Shown one piece after another: positions 11,852 to 24,700 of a stretch of 64,000 bases of DNA. The translations under genes were made by a program, and so were the position numbers. The notes beneath the pieces were generated by a model, which was given only the letters and a program-made list of their open reading frames with translations, did not search any database and was not told the origin of the DNA. Position 1 is the first letter of the stretch. Each line of letters begins with the position of its first letter. This stretch comes from Haliclona indistincta (taxonomy: Eukaryota; Porifera; Demospongiae; Haplosclerida; Chalinidae), in the NCBI GenBank assembly GCA_964017065.1, contig OZ024783.1:1110342-1174341 (forward strand). Direction: 5' to 3'.

Positions 11852-13104
11852 GTTGTCACAATCTGTCAGTCACCTCAGCTATACCTCTAAGCAGCATGGC
11901 TGCACATACTCCACTAATGCTGGATACTTTCATGAGCCATTCGGTGGTTGTATTGGTAGCCTCATTATAAACAGCTCTGTACAACAGGTGAGTACAAAAT
12001 TTAGTCTTACTGACAGTAAAAATTTTAATGTGGTGTGATTTTCTACAGATATCAGGTGGTTCCAGGGTTAATTTTGGTCTGTTAGACTCCACCTATGTTG
12101 TTGGTTACCTTAGCAACGCCACACTCCTGGGATCAAAGTACAAGTTCCGTCAGCTAATCACAGGAGCTGGCTGGCTAGTGAGAGAGTGAGTGAGACCCTG
12201 CTAGCTGTATGTCACTTCATATCATTGCTACAGTGGTGAGGTCTGGATTGAGACTAGCGCTAAGCTGGAGAACATCTCTGATAAGTTTGTCACTGAGAAG
12301 GCTCCTCGCACCGCGATATGTGCTGCTAAGAACGGTACTCTGATCCTCCTCCGGGTGAGTGGGCGGGGTCAATAGAACGATGTGCTGTTCTTCATCACTA
12401 CAGGTTGATGGTGAGGAGGACATCAAGAAAGGTATTGATTTAATGGAGTTCTCTAAGATACTCCAATCAGTAGGATGCTGGCAGGCAGTGGTAAGCACCT
12501 CTCACACATTGATCAGCTGTACATGTACACAATGAGTTTGTTAGTATTGTCTGTGATGATACAGCGGTTTTATTACATCTTGCACGCGTAGAGCGTAAAT
12601 CGTGTTCAATCTGAATCACACAATGAAAGTATCGATTAATTAATTTTTTGGTACAAATTAATAATTTCGGATTTCCATGCATGCCCACTATTGGCCACAA
12701 TGTGGTAGAAGTCCTATAAGCACAGCGATTGGAGGTGTGGTGCAACAAACACGTGTTTGGACTGGATTATTGGCTGACTATGACTAAAGTGCTTGCCAAA
12801 ATTTTAAGCGTCTGCACATATTTTTAGTGAGAAGGTGCCATAAATAAGAGGCACCTGATTTTTGTAAGAAATACAATTCATCTATTATGATACTCACGGT
12901 CTCTCCCTCCCTCTCCCTTTCTCTCTCTCTCTTCCTCCCTCCCTCCCTCGATCTCTCTCCCTCTCATCTCAGAATCTAGATGGTGGTGGTAGCAGTACAT
13001 CAGTGTATAACGGTCATTATGTTAATCGTCCCACCTGTACTGACACTAGCAGTATCTGTGAGAGACCTGTCTCCTCTATCACTTGTATTATATCACATCA
13101 TTGA
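11852..13104 (+). pseudogene. NAGPA-like: NAGPA-like glycosidase, exons 2-6, frameshifted
   Basis: Second plus-strand copy, again lacking exon 1 and lying directly behind gene X-B. Exons are 11852-11987, 12049-12185, 12234-12354, 12404-12490 and 12973-13104. Exon 2 is 2 bp longer than in the other copies: near 11880 GCTATACC replaces GCTACC, which breaks the frame after the LSVTSA-equivalent residues. The last codon of exon 4 is CGG instead of CAG. The C-terminal NLDGGGSSTS motif and the stop at 13102-13104 remain. It is a pseudogene of the uncovering-enzyme family. The 480-bp intron 12491-12972 ends in a short CT-rich tract (about 12897-12968). Confidence 0.85.
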
Positions 13105-13281
13105 ACAAGATGATCACTTATTAACAAATTTATCACCATCAGTGTGTACAGTGTGTTGTATAATAACTAGCTCCTCCCTCTTTACTAACTAGCTGCAGAC
13201 ATAACAAAGTTGGTTCATAATGAAGTGACATTGCACATGAAGAGACACTGAAACGTATTTCGAAAATTAACCAAATTATAT

Positions 13282-13793
13282 TCAATCATATATCCTGCAG
13301 TCAATGTTCAACAGTGCTGTTCTGAGAGTGTGTTTAGTACACTCTCCTCCCTGACCCTTCAGCCATACAGCCAGCATCTCTATCATGCACTCTTGCACTT
13401 CACTGTTATTCTTCTTAATTTCCTTCAGTTTAAAGTAATCCAGTCCAAGCTGTAGTCCTAGCTCAAACCATTGACACACAGTGCTTCTCAGGACTACAAG
13501 CAGTACAGCAAGATGAGAGCGGATATCTACAATGATACAAAATAATGGAAAACTCAAAATGCGTTTGATCTTGACTCACCTAGTGTACCATCATCAGGTA
13601 TATTGGACAGGTCTACACTGGGTACTGGTGGATCAGAGTGAGTACTGGGAGGAGTCTGACTAACTGAGCCTGAACATACAACAACAATACTGTCACAACT
13701 TGTGTACATGTGTGACTCACTGAGGGTACTGGAGCTACCAGCAGCTGTGGGTGGATCACTTGGTAGGTCCTGCTCCTTCAAGCCAGCCACCTC
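13282..13793 (-). CDS. R2: 3' exons 2-4 of an ankyrin-Roc-COR-Death gene, cut by gap
   Basis: Only the three small 3' exons are present: 13793-13721, 13669-13580 and 13526-13282. They encode the Ser/Pro/Thr linker (EVAGLKEQDLPSDPP..., SVSQTPPSTHSDPPV) and a class A Death domain nearly identical to R1. The sequence stops 7 bp into intron 1, where the N run begins. What follows the gap is gene X in the opposite arrangement, so exon 1 (ankyrin, Roc, COR) must be missing from the assembly or never joined here. No internal lesion is visible. Whether R2 is a real locus or a haplotype/assembly duplicate of R1 cannot be told from the sequence. Confidence 0.8.
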
Positions 13794-13800
13794 CTGTACA

Positions 13801-14000
13801 NNNNNNNNNNNNNNNNNNNNNNNNNNNNNNNNNNNNNNNNNNNNNNNNNNNNNNNNNNNNNNNNNNNNNNNNNNNNNNNNNNNNNNNNNNNNNNNNNNNN
13901 NNNNNNNNNNNNNNNNNNNNNNNNNNNNNNNNNNNNNNNNNNNNNNNNNNNNNNNNNNNNNNNNNNNNNNNNNNNNNNNNNNNNNNNNNNNNNNNNNNNN
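13801..14000. other. assembly gap (200 N)
   Basis: Exactly 200 unknown bases. The left flank is intron 1 of R2 (minus) and the right flank is mid-gene X-C (minus). In every complete block an R exon 1 of about 2.7 kb and a divergent gene X start would be expected between such sequences, so the true missing length may be far greater. Block orientation flips here. Confidence 0.99.
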
Positions 14001-14429
14001 TAGTGTTTGTTGGGTACCACCAGTGACAGATGTAGATGATAGAGAGCGGGGAGAGTGGGAGGGGCTGTAACCATGGTAACTTCTTCAGGCAACACATACA
14101 CAAGGACAATTACAGGTGCATATGAAATAATTACCATGCTTACCTGGTCGGTTTGTTCACAGTCGATGGTTCAGTTGTCACTGACTGAGGAGGTACATGG
14201 ATAGGAGGAGGAGGTAGAGAGGGAGCCCCTGAGATAATAAGAGATGAAGAAAGGGAGTCATGGATTATCTATAGTAGCTCCTTCACTCACTCACTCACTC
14301 ACCCACTCACTCACATGTTGGAGCTGGCTGGACTGTTTGTGAGATAGAGAGAGGGAGGGAGGGAGGGAGGGAAGGAGAGAGATAGAGTTATACATAAACG
14401 TACATTTTACTACAGAGTACAGTGTTTAC

Positions 14430-14652
14430 ACTGGTAGAGCCAGGACACCTGTGCACTAAGCAGTGTCTAGCTGCCCCACAGAGGGTCACTGGTAGAGCCA
14501 GGTAACCTGTGGACTAAGCAGTGTCTAGCTGCCTCACAGAGGGTCACTGGTAGAGCCAGGACACCTGTGCACTAAGCAGTGTCTAGCTGCCTCACAGAGG
14601 GTCACTGGTAGAGCCAGGACACCTGTGGACTAAGCAGTGTCTAGCTGCCTCA
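14430..14652 (-). repeat. 58-bp minisatellite, about 4 units
   Basis: Same unit as 8021-8730, reverse orientation, abutting the intact GTGAGT donor of the carboxypeptidase exon at 14658. One unit has a diverged core (GGTAACCTGTGG). Confidence 0.93.
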
Positions 14653-14657
14653 CTCAC

Positions 14658-14852
14658 CTCCATGGTGTAGCTGTCAGTAATACCTAGTTCTTTCCACATG
14701 AACACACGACTGGTTCCTTCCTATAGAGAGGTATGGTACAGTAATGGTCACATATTGAGTAAGATAACATAATGACCTTGCTTTGATGAACTTTAAAATT
14801 TGAGCTATGAAATGAGAATTTCGTAGGAGCATTGTTTGCCAGCATACGAGGA
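14658..14852 (-). pseudogene. AGBL2/3-like: carboxypeptidase (AGBL-like) exon fragments
   Basis: Two pieces matching copy B: exon 14720-14658 ([21 protein letters not shown], with an intact GTGAGT donor) and a truncated exon from about 14852 to 14777 (RMLANNAPTKFSFHSSN...). The 5' end stops abruptly in CCTTCCTCGTATGC, so the breakpoint differs from copy B. The catalytic domain is far from complete. Confidence 0.75.
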
Positions 14853-15546
14853 AGGGAGGGAGAAGCTAGGTTTGATGAATGGATGGATTGATGGGAGTAT
14901 CATGCCTCCTTGAGAGGAGGCATGGACAGTCACATTTTTGCCTGGTCGAGGTTTGCCTCTTTGATAATTTCCAGTTGAAGGATGCTTATGTTGCATGTAA
15001 ACACTCCTCAGTGCTAAGCTGTGTTGCTGGTATGTCACTGTATGTGACAATGCTGCCATGACCACTCATAATAGACGCCAACGCGCTTCATGCATTGGGA
15101 TGTCTAGAAATTGGTTTCCGCAGTGTTCTAAATCCTGTAGTTACCTCGATTCATCGTCTAACCTACATATGACCATAAGAGGCTATGAGTGAATGAGTCA
15201 GAGAGTGAATGAGTAAGCTAGTGTACGTGTGCCTCACCTAGCTTCAGTCATCTCTATTCCATGATGATAGTATCACTGTCTGTACACAATATTGACTCAC
15301 AGTACTAGCAGTGACACATTCACATCACTCACCTTCTATCAGGTGTGCTCGAGCAGCAGTGGAGAAATCAAGCTGAGAGAAGCAAGTCAGTAGTATTGCA
15401 GTGGTAGTAACAGGCTCTCTCTCTCTGAGCTGCTGGTAGTCTCCATAATAACCTAACCAGCACAGGAGGAGGGCAGTAGGTGAGTTAGGACACACATCAT
15501 CACTCACTGGGTTCATCCACCGTTAGGCTCGCTTCTTTGGCGGCAT

Positions 15547-15708
15547 GGCGGGTAAGCATCACGTGATTTAATTTAATTATACAGCTGCAGGAAACCACAA
15601 AAGCATTCTCTCAAAGCCACACAAGCCTCAAGCTTGCGGACCTTGTTTATCGTTGTTTATCTAAGAGGAACACCTGAGATTTATTGACGGAGAACCTCGC
15701 GGAGAGCA
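15547..15708. promoter_or_regulatory. shared divergent promoter gene X-C / R3
   Basis: A 162-bp head-to-head spacer with TCACGTGA at 15559-15566 followed by an AT-rich stretch (TTTAATTTAATT). The motif's position and orientation relative to the gene X ATG match the other four spacers. Confidence 0.5.
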
Positions 15709-18700
15709 ATGGCTGAAGGACGACGACAAGAACAATACATAATCGCGTTTAAGAACGGGAACAAGCTTATGGCGGAGCAGCTGCTACCCAGCATACCACA
15801 ACCAGCTACCATCACGACAACGTTCAAATCCATAATGTTTTCTTCTGAGTTAATATCATTGGTCTCTCTGCTCCACCTAGCTGCGTACTGGGGCTGGAGG
15901 AATGTCGCCTCTTCGCTAGTATCAGTGTATAATTGTACCGCCAACTGCAAGGACGAGAAGGGAAACATTCCACTGCATTATGCCGCCAGCAATGGACACC
16001 TCGAGGTGGTGAAATATTTCATAGTTGAACTACGTTGTGACCCTATGGACAAGAACCGGTATAGCCAGACACCACTTTACTTTGCTTGTTGCTATGGTTA
16101 CCTCAACATTGCTCAGTATCTCATCAGAGAGGAACACTGTAACCCATCGTGTGAGAACAATGGTGGCGATACACTACTTCACTTTATTTGTCGCCATGGT
16201 TACCTCAACATTGTTCAGTATCTCGTCAGAGAGGAACACTGTAACCCATCATGTGAGAACATTGCTGGCCATACACCACTTTTCAATGCTTGTGTCCATG
16301 GTCACCTCAACATTGCTCAGTATCTCATCAGAGAGGAACACTGTAACCCATCATATGAGACCAATGCTGGCACTACACCACTTTTCAATGCTTGTGTCCA
16401 TGGTCACCTCAACATTGCTCAGTATCTCATCAGAGAGGAACACTGTAACCCATCATGTGAGACCAATGATGGCTGGACACCACTTTACTGTGCTTGTCTC
16501 TATAACCACGCCCACATTGTACAATATCTGTTATCAACTGGTCGAGTCAATCCACTGACTAAGAACAAGTATGGCGAGACTGCATTGTCCGTTGCTAGTG
16601 GCAAGTATGATATCATTAAACTATTTGAACCATTCGAAGAGTGCAAGACAGCCTTCCCAGTGCACACGTTCACTAAACTGATACTCACAGGAGACAGTGG
16701 AGCTGGTAAGACTACCATAACTGAACTCATCATCCGCCTAGCTAGTTCTACAGCTGTAGAGTGTGTCGCTGATGTTCAACGCTACACAGCAGGGATCGTT
16801 CCACACCACATCCAGAGTGAGCAGCTGGGCAACTTTGTCGTGTATGACTTTGCTGGACAGCAAGAATACTACTCGAGTCATGATGCCGTGCTTGAGCAAG
16901 TGATGCGAAGGTCAGCAGCCATGTTTCTCTGTGTGGTAGACCTGAGTGAGAGCAAGGAGAAGATCTGTAAGTCACTCCACTACTGGTTAGGCTTTATCGA
17001 CAATGCCTGCAGCACAGCAGAGGGACGATCGCACGTGGTGATCATTGGTAGCCATGCCGACCAGGTCATGTCGTCGGTGAACGAGAAGAGTTCGCTGCTG
17101 CAGACCATCATAGCTACCAGAAGGGTAAGACGCCAGTTGTACATAGAGTGCATTGCTATGGACTGTCGCAGAACCAACACTGATGCTTCACGTCGTTTGA
17201 TCGCCACTCTCACCAACAGCCAGAAAGCTATCACTGCCAGTCAGCCCGTCATCCACTACTATTCTCATGTTGTCTACGCATTCCTTCGTACCAAGCTGAA
17301 CGTGGTAGGCTGTACACTACATGATCTTGTTTCTGCAATTGCTAAGGAAAACGATTCTTCTCTCCCTAGCGACCAGTCTGTCCTCACAGAGATCCTCACC
17401 ACTCTCAGTGATAAAGGTCTCATCCTCTTTATACGCCATCATCAATCCAGCTGGATCGTAGTGAAGACAGAAGCCTTGTTAAACGAAATCAATGGAATAC
17501 TGTTTGCCCCTCGTCAATTCAAAGAACATCGTGATCTTGCCAGCAACACTGGCATAGTACCCGTCTCTAACCTTCACAAAGTGTTTCCCGACTACAACTC
17601 AGACATGCTCGTCGGATTTCTTACTTCATTAGATTTCTGTCGACCAGTGGACCCATCAGTGCTGCAGTATACCAACCTCCAGACCACACCCTCTCACTCC
17701 ACAGCTGATCTCCTCTTCTTCCCTGGTCTCGTTCAGTCAGAGCGACCAGACAGCCTCGTCCAGCAGCTAGGAGCACTAGAGTTTGGCTGGTGTCTGAGGA
17801 GCATGGATCTACACGAATTCTTGAGTTCTCGTTTTCTTCATCTTCTCCTGCTTTCCGTTGCCTATGAATTTCCTCTAGCCAGTCGATTTAACCCTTACTC
17901 TTCCGTCAGTGGTCTCCAGCGCAACCCACGTAAAACTGGCATATATTTTACATATATGTTACATAGATAATCCTATGTTGATTATATGTTTCGCCTATGT
18001 GTAGGGTATGTAGACTATGTTGACATAGTTCTTACATAGGTGGTTGTGGAGCTTTGATATATGCTACATATATATTGCATACGTCACATATATTTTACAT
18101 AGATTATTTTGTCCAATGCGTAAGTTACACCAGGAGCGTCTAAGGGAAGAAGCCTAGGAAGAAGCGTTCAACTCCCCGTATAATCGCGTGTACTATCGAG
18201 AACTAATTCCGCTGCCGTGCGCTGTTGCTACTCAGAATTCGAACTTGAGCCTTTGCTCTTTGTATCTCGCTCTTGCTTGCATGCCTTTACATCCATCCAC
18301 GCCGCTTCATCCTACTCGTTTGCAGCGTTCGCGCCGGACTTTATAGGCTCCGATAATTGTATTAGTTCCACGCTCCTTCCCTTGTACGCTCGGCCTGGTT
18401 AGGCTCCATGCCAGTGAATATCAAAACTATTTCTTTTTGTTCATGGTTGATCTTGTGCATATGTGAGCAACTCTTCCTATGTATACATATACTGTGGCTT
18501 ACACAGCTCACATAATTATTTTCTAAATGCATGTGCATGATACAAACAAAACATAGCGATTAGTTATTATTAATAATTTAGTCAGACGGAAAGTACTTAG
18601 GCATGGTGGCTATTTGCACATGATTTCCTCCATCCCAGCAATCCATAACAATGCACTTCTCTGAAATTTGTGCAACTTGAATGGTTTTTTTCCGGTTGCT

Positions 18701-21700
18701 GTAAAACAGAGTGTGCAAGTAAAATGGTCATACGATCATTCATTATACCTTGGTTTAAATTTCTTTAGAAAAGGTACTCTTGGAAATGGTAGTTCCACAC
18801 ACTCTATCAGCTCTGAGATTTCCACAATTACATGATTATCACGGTTGCACACAAAGTTCTCTATTTGACCATAGCAAGTAGAATTATCATAGCTGATGAC
18901 ATGGTCAATTCGCTTCTTAGAGCGTTTGTACTTGTTGGAGTGGAGAATTCCACACTGAGCAGTTTGAATTGTGTCCAACTTTCCCATTGCTAAAGCTTGA
19001 CTAACTAGGCACCAAAGGTGCTGATGCCTCGGTGGAATTCCATTGTACACAGCACTGGACTAGCTACAGTAAACTCCACCTATTATACAAGCTATAGCAC
19101 ATTTCCTGTACAGTAACTATCCACCATTCCACAAACACAGCAACTGCAGATCTATACAGGATTTCTGTACAGCACTGCAACAAGCTGCAATACAGCACTG
19201 TTTGCAGAATAAGCTAGTGGGTTGCAACTATGCAATCAGAAGCCTAGCAGTGCTAACCACATGGAATTCAGTTGGGCGTGCCTATAATCAACACAGCACG
19301 TGAGCGCTGGTTGCTAGCTAGCTTGCCGCTGCTTAGCGATAGCACGATTGATTTCTCAGCACTCACTGTACTACCTTGAGTAAAGAATTGTCTTACAAGC
19401 TGTGAAGAAGACTATAGTAGACAGCTTTATCTTCAGCGAAGTCCCACAATGCTGAGCGAGTCCAGCAATGCCATTCAAGGTAACGAAGCTTTGAAACCAA
19501 AAGTCTATCAATTCAATTCCGAGGCAACACAGAGTTGAACATGTATTGCAAGTATCAGCGCTTAGTTTTCAGCCGACGCGGAGTTCTGCCTGCGGACAGA
19601 ATGAATGAATGAATGAATGAATGAATGACAAAACGACGAACTACTGTATGCCTCGTGGCTCCGCCCACCGAGGCATAATGATCCCACCATTCTCTCCCAC
19701 CATTGGTGCTCTATGTGTTACAATGATTAATCATACTGATTGTATGCATGTACCATATCACACCTTGACTGTGGCCTGCCAACATTAAATTGATGTAGCA
19801 AGCTATGCACAGGGCTGCTTTCAGGTACAAGTTGATGTTTGCAATTTGACAAATTGCAATGCACAGGTAAGCTTTGAAATCTGTAGAAACATCGATTGTT
19901 TTTGCGGTGTACATGATTATAAATTACCTGAACATCTATTCTCTTTGTTCCGTGTAGGAGTTTTTTGATATCACCGTTAGAAGCTTCAAATTCATAGCAG
20001 GTGTTTGCCCACATTGGTCCTAACTGGCTCACTGCTTCAGGGAAATGCAGCATGTAGTGGAGATTCAGTGATGCATATCTCTCTCCTATGTATTAATATA
20101 ATCGAGGTAAAAATCAAGAATTATTTGAATTGACATTTCATACCATATAGTTCAATGAATTTAGAGTGAAAGTCATTCACAAGAGAGCGGCTTAGCCTTA
20201 GGTCCGATGCAGTGATAGATTGTTTGTTCAGATAGTATACAACAGCAACAAAGAGCGACAAATGTGTTAGATACAAAGGAGGCAAAATACCGGCCATGCA
20301 CGGAAGCATGTAGAAGAGTGCCCAATACTGAAAATCAGCAGCTATAAAACAGAAAACAGGATTTGTGTGACAGATGTGAAAATAATTATATAAGGCAACA
20401 CTTGAGTGAAGCCAATGAAGCAATGGAAGACACAGGCCCCATGTGCTTGAGGCTTCACAAAAGCACTGGCCTTTTCAGGGCAATAAGAGGGTCACACATC
20501 CCTCTCACAATGTTCACGTCTTACAATATTCCTTGAATTGTATTAGTTATGCAATGCTTACATTTCCAGTACTTTTTTCCGTAAGGCTGCGAGGAGTCTT
20601 TGTAATGTTGCTTGGAGGGCAAATACTGAGTAGCCGGTTGTCAACATCACTGATTCTTAGTCCACAGTACCAAGGCTGCTTGTGGTGAGTGGAATCGAAC
20701 CATATACCCAACAGCATTTTGGTTATTCCCCCATATAAAGCATTCCATCAATGGCGACATTTTTTACAACATCAAATAGTTGAAAGGAAGAAAGACACGA
20801 CACCTCTACAACCCCATTTACCTACAAGAATACAATATGAAACAATAATAATACTCACGTGCAGTAAGTCAGTGTACTGTTGTGTTCAAACTTATACAGT
20901 TTACTAATAATTAAATTTGCAGATTCATGTACATGTATTAAGCAAACTGATTTCAATTACAGGTTCACCATGTGCACTTTTCAGTGCAAGTTTACCATCC
21001 TCTACCACCAAGTTGTGTGTCCTTGAAACAAATTCTTCTCTGTTCTTGTCAGTTGTGTCTGGATAGACACGTAGATTTCCTCCTAGTGTAATAATCAGTA
21101 GTTTTACTCAGGTTTTATTAATTGATTATACACACTAGACCCTCGCATATCTGAACCTCACTTATCTCTATCCAAACCCACAAATTCTAATGTGAATAAC
21201 ACTGGTGAATAATAATTTATTACTAGTACATTCATGGAATGGCAGGGGCGAGCCTGAGCATTGATATAATTTAGCCTTGTTAGTGTGTAACATAAATAAG
21301 TAGGTATACTTACAGCATGTATTTGCCTTGCACATAAATAAAATTCATTAATAGTAACAATTTATTATCTATCTTCCTCTGTTGTGTTCTTTCATTGATA
21401 ATTAACCAAAACCATCCCTTTGGAGTCAGAAGTTGTTGCTAGTATTAAAATATAATATTCTGCTCTCTCTAAATACTTTTTTCTATGACAATTTTGCATG
21501 GCTGTACCAGTAGCAAAAAGCTTCAACGGTGCCAACCAAAAGAAAAGACAAACATCATAAGTTACTAGATTAAATTAGATAGATAGCCAGTCCACGAATA
21601 TCTCTCTTGAAAACAGAGAGGGATGGAGCAGAGACAATCTCAGCAGGTAATTTGTTCCATGGTTTAACAGTGTCAGGGAAAAAGGAGGAGTCATAAGCAA

Positions 21701-24700
21701 GACATGTCTTAGCATTGAGTCAATAACTATAACCTATGTTCTTCAGTTTCTGTAGACAGTCTTTTGTTAGCCCTTTCACGAAGGTGTGAAAGTCTGTTTG
21801 CTCAATTATTTGTAATGGAGAGTAAATACAGCGCGGGATTATACGGGCCAAGTAGCAGTGGTGTCTCTCTTCAAGTTCACGCTGTCTGCGCTTCCTCTCC
21901 GCGCCAAAGCCGGCCTTGGTTCTTGCTGCAGCGTCAGTCACAGTATCGCTGATGAGGGCGCCGGGTGCATCATGATTCATGGGAAAGCGAGATGGGAAGG
22001 CGAATCGTCGAGTCGTCCATTTTGCAGTCGAGTTATGAAAGAACGTCAAGCAGTTATGAAAGAACGTGCAATCCCGGGGCCTTGCAATTGCTGCCCTCGT
22101 GGGCCTCGCATACAATACTACAGTATGGGCCTCGCCATATGAATTGAAAAGGACAAACGCTACCCCGTGACAGATAGATAGATAGATAGATTGATACATT
22201 CCCCGCCGCGTGGGCCATTGTGCCAATCAATGTGGGGCTCGCTCAGGCTCGCCCCAATTACATTGTGTTTATGAATCTCATTATGTGGTTATGAATATTA
22301 TTAATGTTGTTCGCTATCTACATTCTATTCAGTTATCTAACAAATTTACAAGGCCTGTGACCACAGCACTTCGGATAAGCATGGATCTACTGTACATGGC
22401 GTATAATAAATAGTTATTTTTTTACAATTAAAGTTACAGGCATAAACTTACCGTTATCATTGTCTGCTAGCCTGCGCTGTCGACGATTGTACAATGTACT
22501 TTTTGGCTTGTTTGCTTCGGGGTCGGGATCACTGAGATATCTTTTGTACGGCCCTCGAGCTCGAATCATACTGCACTGGCAGTGTATACGCGTTATTACA
22601 GTTGAGCACACAGGCGCACGTGAGCATGTAATCGTGCACGTTCGTCTATTCGAAGTATCCCAGCATCGCCACGTTGTGAGTTGGAGGGTGACCCTTGCGA
22701 AGCTCCACTGAGTCTAGATCTGTTCGTGCTTCCTTGAGTTCTTATTCTCGACGCTCCAACATGCCTGATCGAAGTAGCTCCACCCAAAGCTGGAAGCCAA
22801 GTAAGAAGTTGTGTAAATAGGCTCAGCTATGTAAGCTTATATTAGCTAAACTAGTGATGATTATCATTACAACATCATTGTGAATAATATTATTATTAAC
22901 GTACTTGTATAATTATTGTTTAAACTGATCATTATGAATCACTACTGTTGTTTCTTTTACACAAAGAGTATCTTCTTATAAAGTACACAGTGATGGCGTC
23001 ATGGCATATTGAAGAAAGAAGATGAGCTGGAATTCGTGGGAATGCTTCCACCAAATGGGAGGAACAGCATCTCTGACTTCAGAATTGGCGATAGCGTTAT
23101 GGCTGAATGGGAGGATGGGAAGCAGTATGAGGCAGTAGTACTCAACATCAATGGTGAGTGCAAACATCATGCACATTCATTAACTCTTTAGTGACTGAAT
23201 TATTTTGACGAAAATTCGGCTTGCTCTAAACTGACAGTTTGCCTTGCGATTTCTACAACATGCAGTACGCTAGCTGTTCCAAACTAGCACTGTTTTTTCC
23301 TGGCATGTCAAAGTTTACGACCATGTACTAAACTCTGAGTTGGCCACTCCCAATTCGGAACAGAAGCCGCTTAAGTGCTGCGACCTCGTCGTTTTTCATC
23401 CAATTTTGGTCTTCGTTTAGCCCTGGTGACTGATACAAAAACCTGGTGGTGTCCAGGTGAGCAAACAGCATAGTTTAGACCATATTCTATGCCCAAGTAT
23501 GCATTTAGGGGCATCCTGAAGCCCCAAAAATGCCGAAAGCGGCGAGGGGCTCTGCCCCTTCGAACCCCGGGTTAAAGGGGGGACACCCCCCTTTAAAAAT
23601 CCCCCTGTTCTATATATTTTAGTGGGGAGGGCACGGCGAAAAACAGTGGGTTTTTTCAGGTAAAGTTAGCTTTTGCAATTAAACTTTATTTGACCTTTCT
23701 AGAGCACTTTTCACACTATTTATGACGTCTACAGTAGGTGGAGTCAATTATGACGGCTAAATCTGCTATAGGCCCTAAAGGGTTAATGAGTTTTCATCAA
23801 AAATTATAAATCTTGCTGGAATTGCTCCAAAGTTGTTGAAAATCAACTCTAAGTGTTTTAAATGTCATTTAAAATCAGTTTTGGATGACATGTGCGTTGA
23901 AGGATTATAAGGTGATTAATTGGGCATGTTATTAATGTAACTTTTCTTCATAACACTAACTTTATTATACAGACTCTGCTGATGTCTTAAAGAAGTTACT
24001 GCGCGGTACTAAGTTGCAATGTACAGATTATACATCAATGTTTATTTCCTCTTACAGTACTAAAAGGGAACCACTCATCCGCAGCATCAAGAACAGCTGC
24101 AAAAGATGCTGTGATATTGAGAAGACGATTTCAAGAAAAAGAAATCACACAAGGTACGTGTATAATTGTGTAGATGCTCAATAATATTAATATGCAATTA
24201 AAATTTTATCTATTTTATAAGCGAGGAAAAAAGAGGAGAATACAGGATATCGAGAGTGATGAGGAGGAACATACTGTCCGGGCAGTTCACCAGGTATAAC
24301 CATGCAAGTACTTAATTATTAACTGATAAATTCAGTATCCATTCCAGGTGTTGCTGAAGTTTATCATCAGTACGGTATGTCATCTCAAGGTATTGAGAAA
24401 TCCTGTTCAGGCAGTGTTGAAGCTGATCATCAGTCTATGTCATCTCCAGGTATAGAGAAAATATTTGGTTATAACATGCAGATTGATGAAATTCATGTAG
24501 ATGTGTCTCAGCAGAGTGAAAGTGAGACCTTGGCTACCAATATAGGTGATCAAACAAGTATGGACGGTCACACCCATGAACTCGATTTCACAACTTGATT
24601 CATCTAAAGGAAGCAACAAATACATACAATTGATTTTGTTCCTTCCTATTGTACAGATAGACGAATGGAAAAAAAAAGTAGTTTTCTCTTGAGAAGAAGT

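Larger units (their letters stand above)
14001..15546 (-). pseudogene. gene X copy C, 5' and middle part
   Basis: Minus-strand gene X, reading from ATG 15546. It begins MPPKKRA and stops after seven codons unless spliced. The conserved block EPVTTTAILLTCFSQLDF... lies at about 15327-15416 and the DSDTIIM exon near 15245-15288. The adjacent intron (about 14880-15240) holds no recognisable coding sequence. A carboxypeptidase fragment (14658-14852) and minisatellite (14430-14652) occupy the same intron as in copy B. The VLPEEVTMVTAPPTLP exon at the gap edge has one base deleted (CCCCGCTCTC for CCCCGCCTCTC), shifting its frame. One extra GA in the 5' block compared with copies E, F and H is a second frame difference. 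It is a pseudogene; its function was never established in any copy. Confidence 0.55.

Noticed and set aside
14879..15061. 60-residue [20 protein letters not shown] on the plus strand
   Set aside because: Lies in a gene X intron, not conserved in paralogous introns E and H.
16025..16558. Alternative +1 frame ORF through the ankyrin cassettes (MVTSTLLSISSERNTVTHHVR repeats)
   Set aside because: An overlapping frame kept open only by the 99-bp periodicity; it lacks any domain and its start differs between copies.
15681..17234. Minus-strand open frames opposite the R genes (and the same shadows in R4-R6)
   Set aside because: They recur only because the coding strand is conserved; no independent motifs or splice sites.
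19711..20053. Separate small secreted proteins within the EnSpm element
   Set aside because: They are exons or pieces of one Tnp2-like transposase when read together.
22163..22197. (GATA)n as a functional signal
   Set aside because: Four to five units only, inside transposon sequence with no context.
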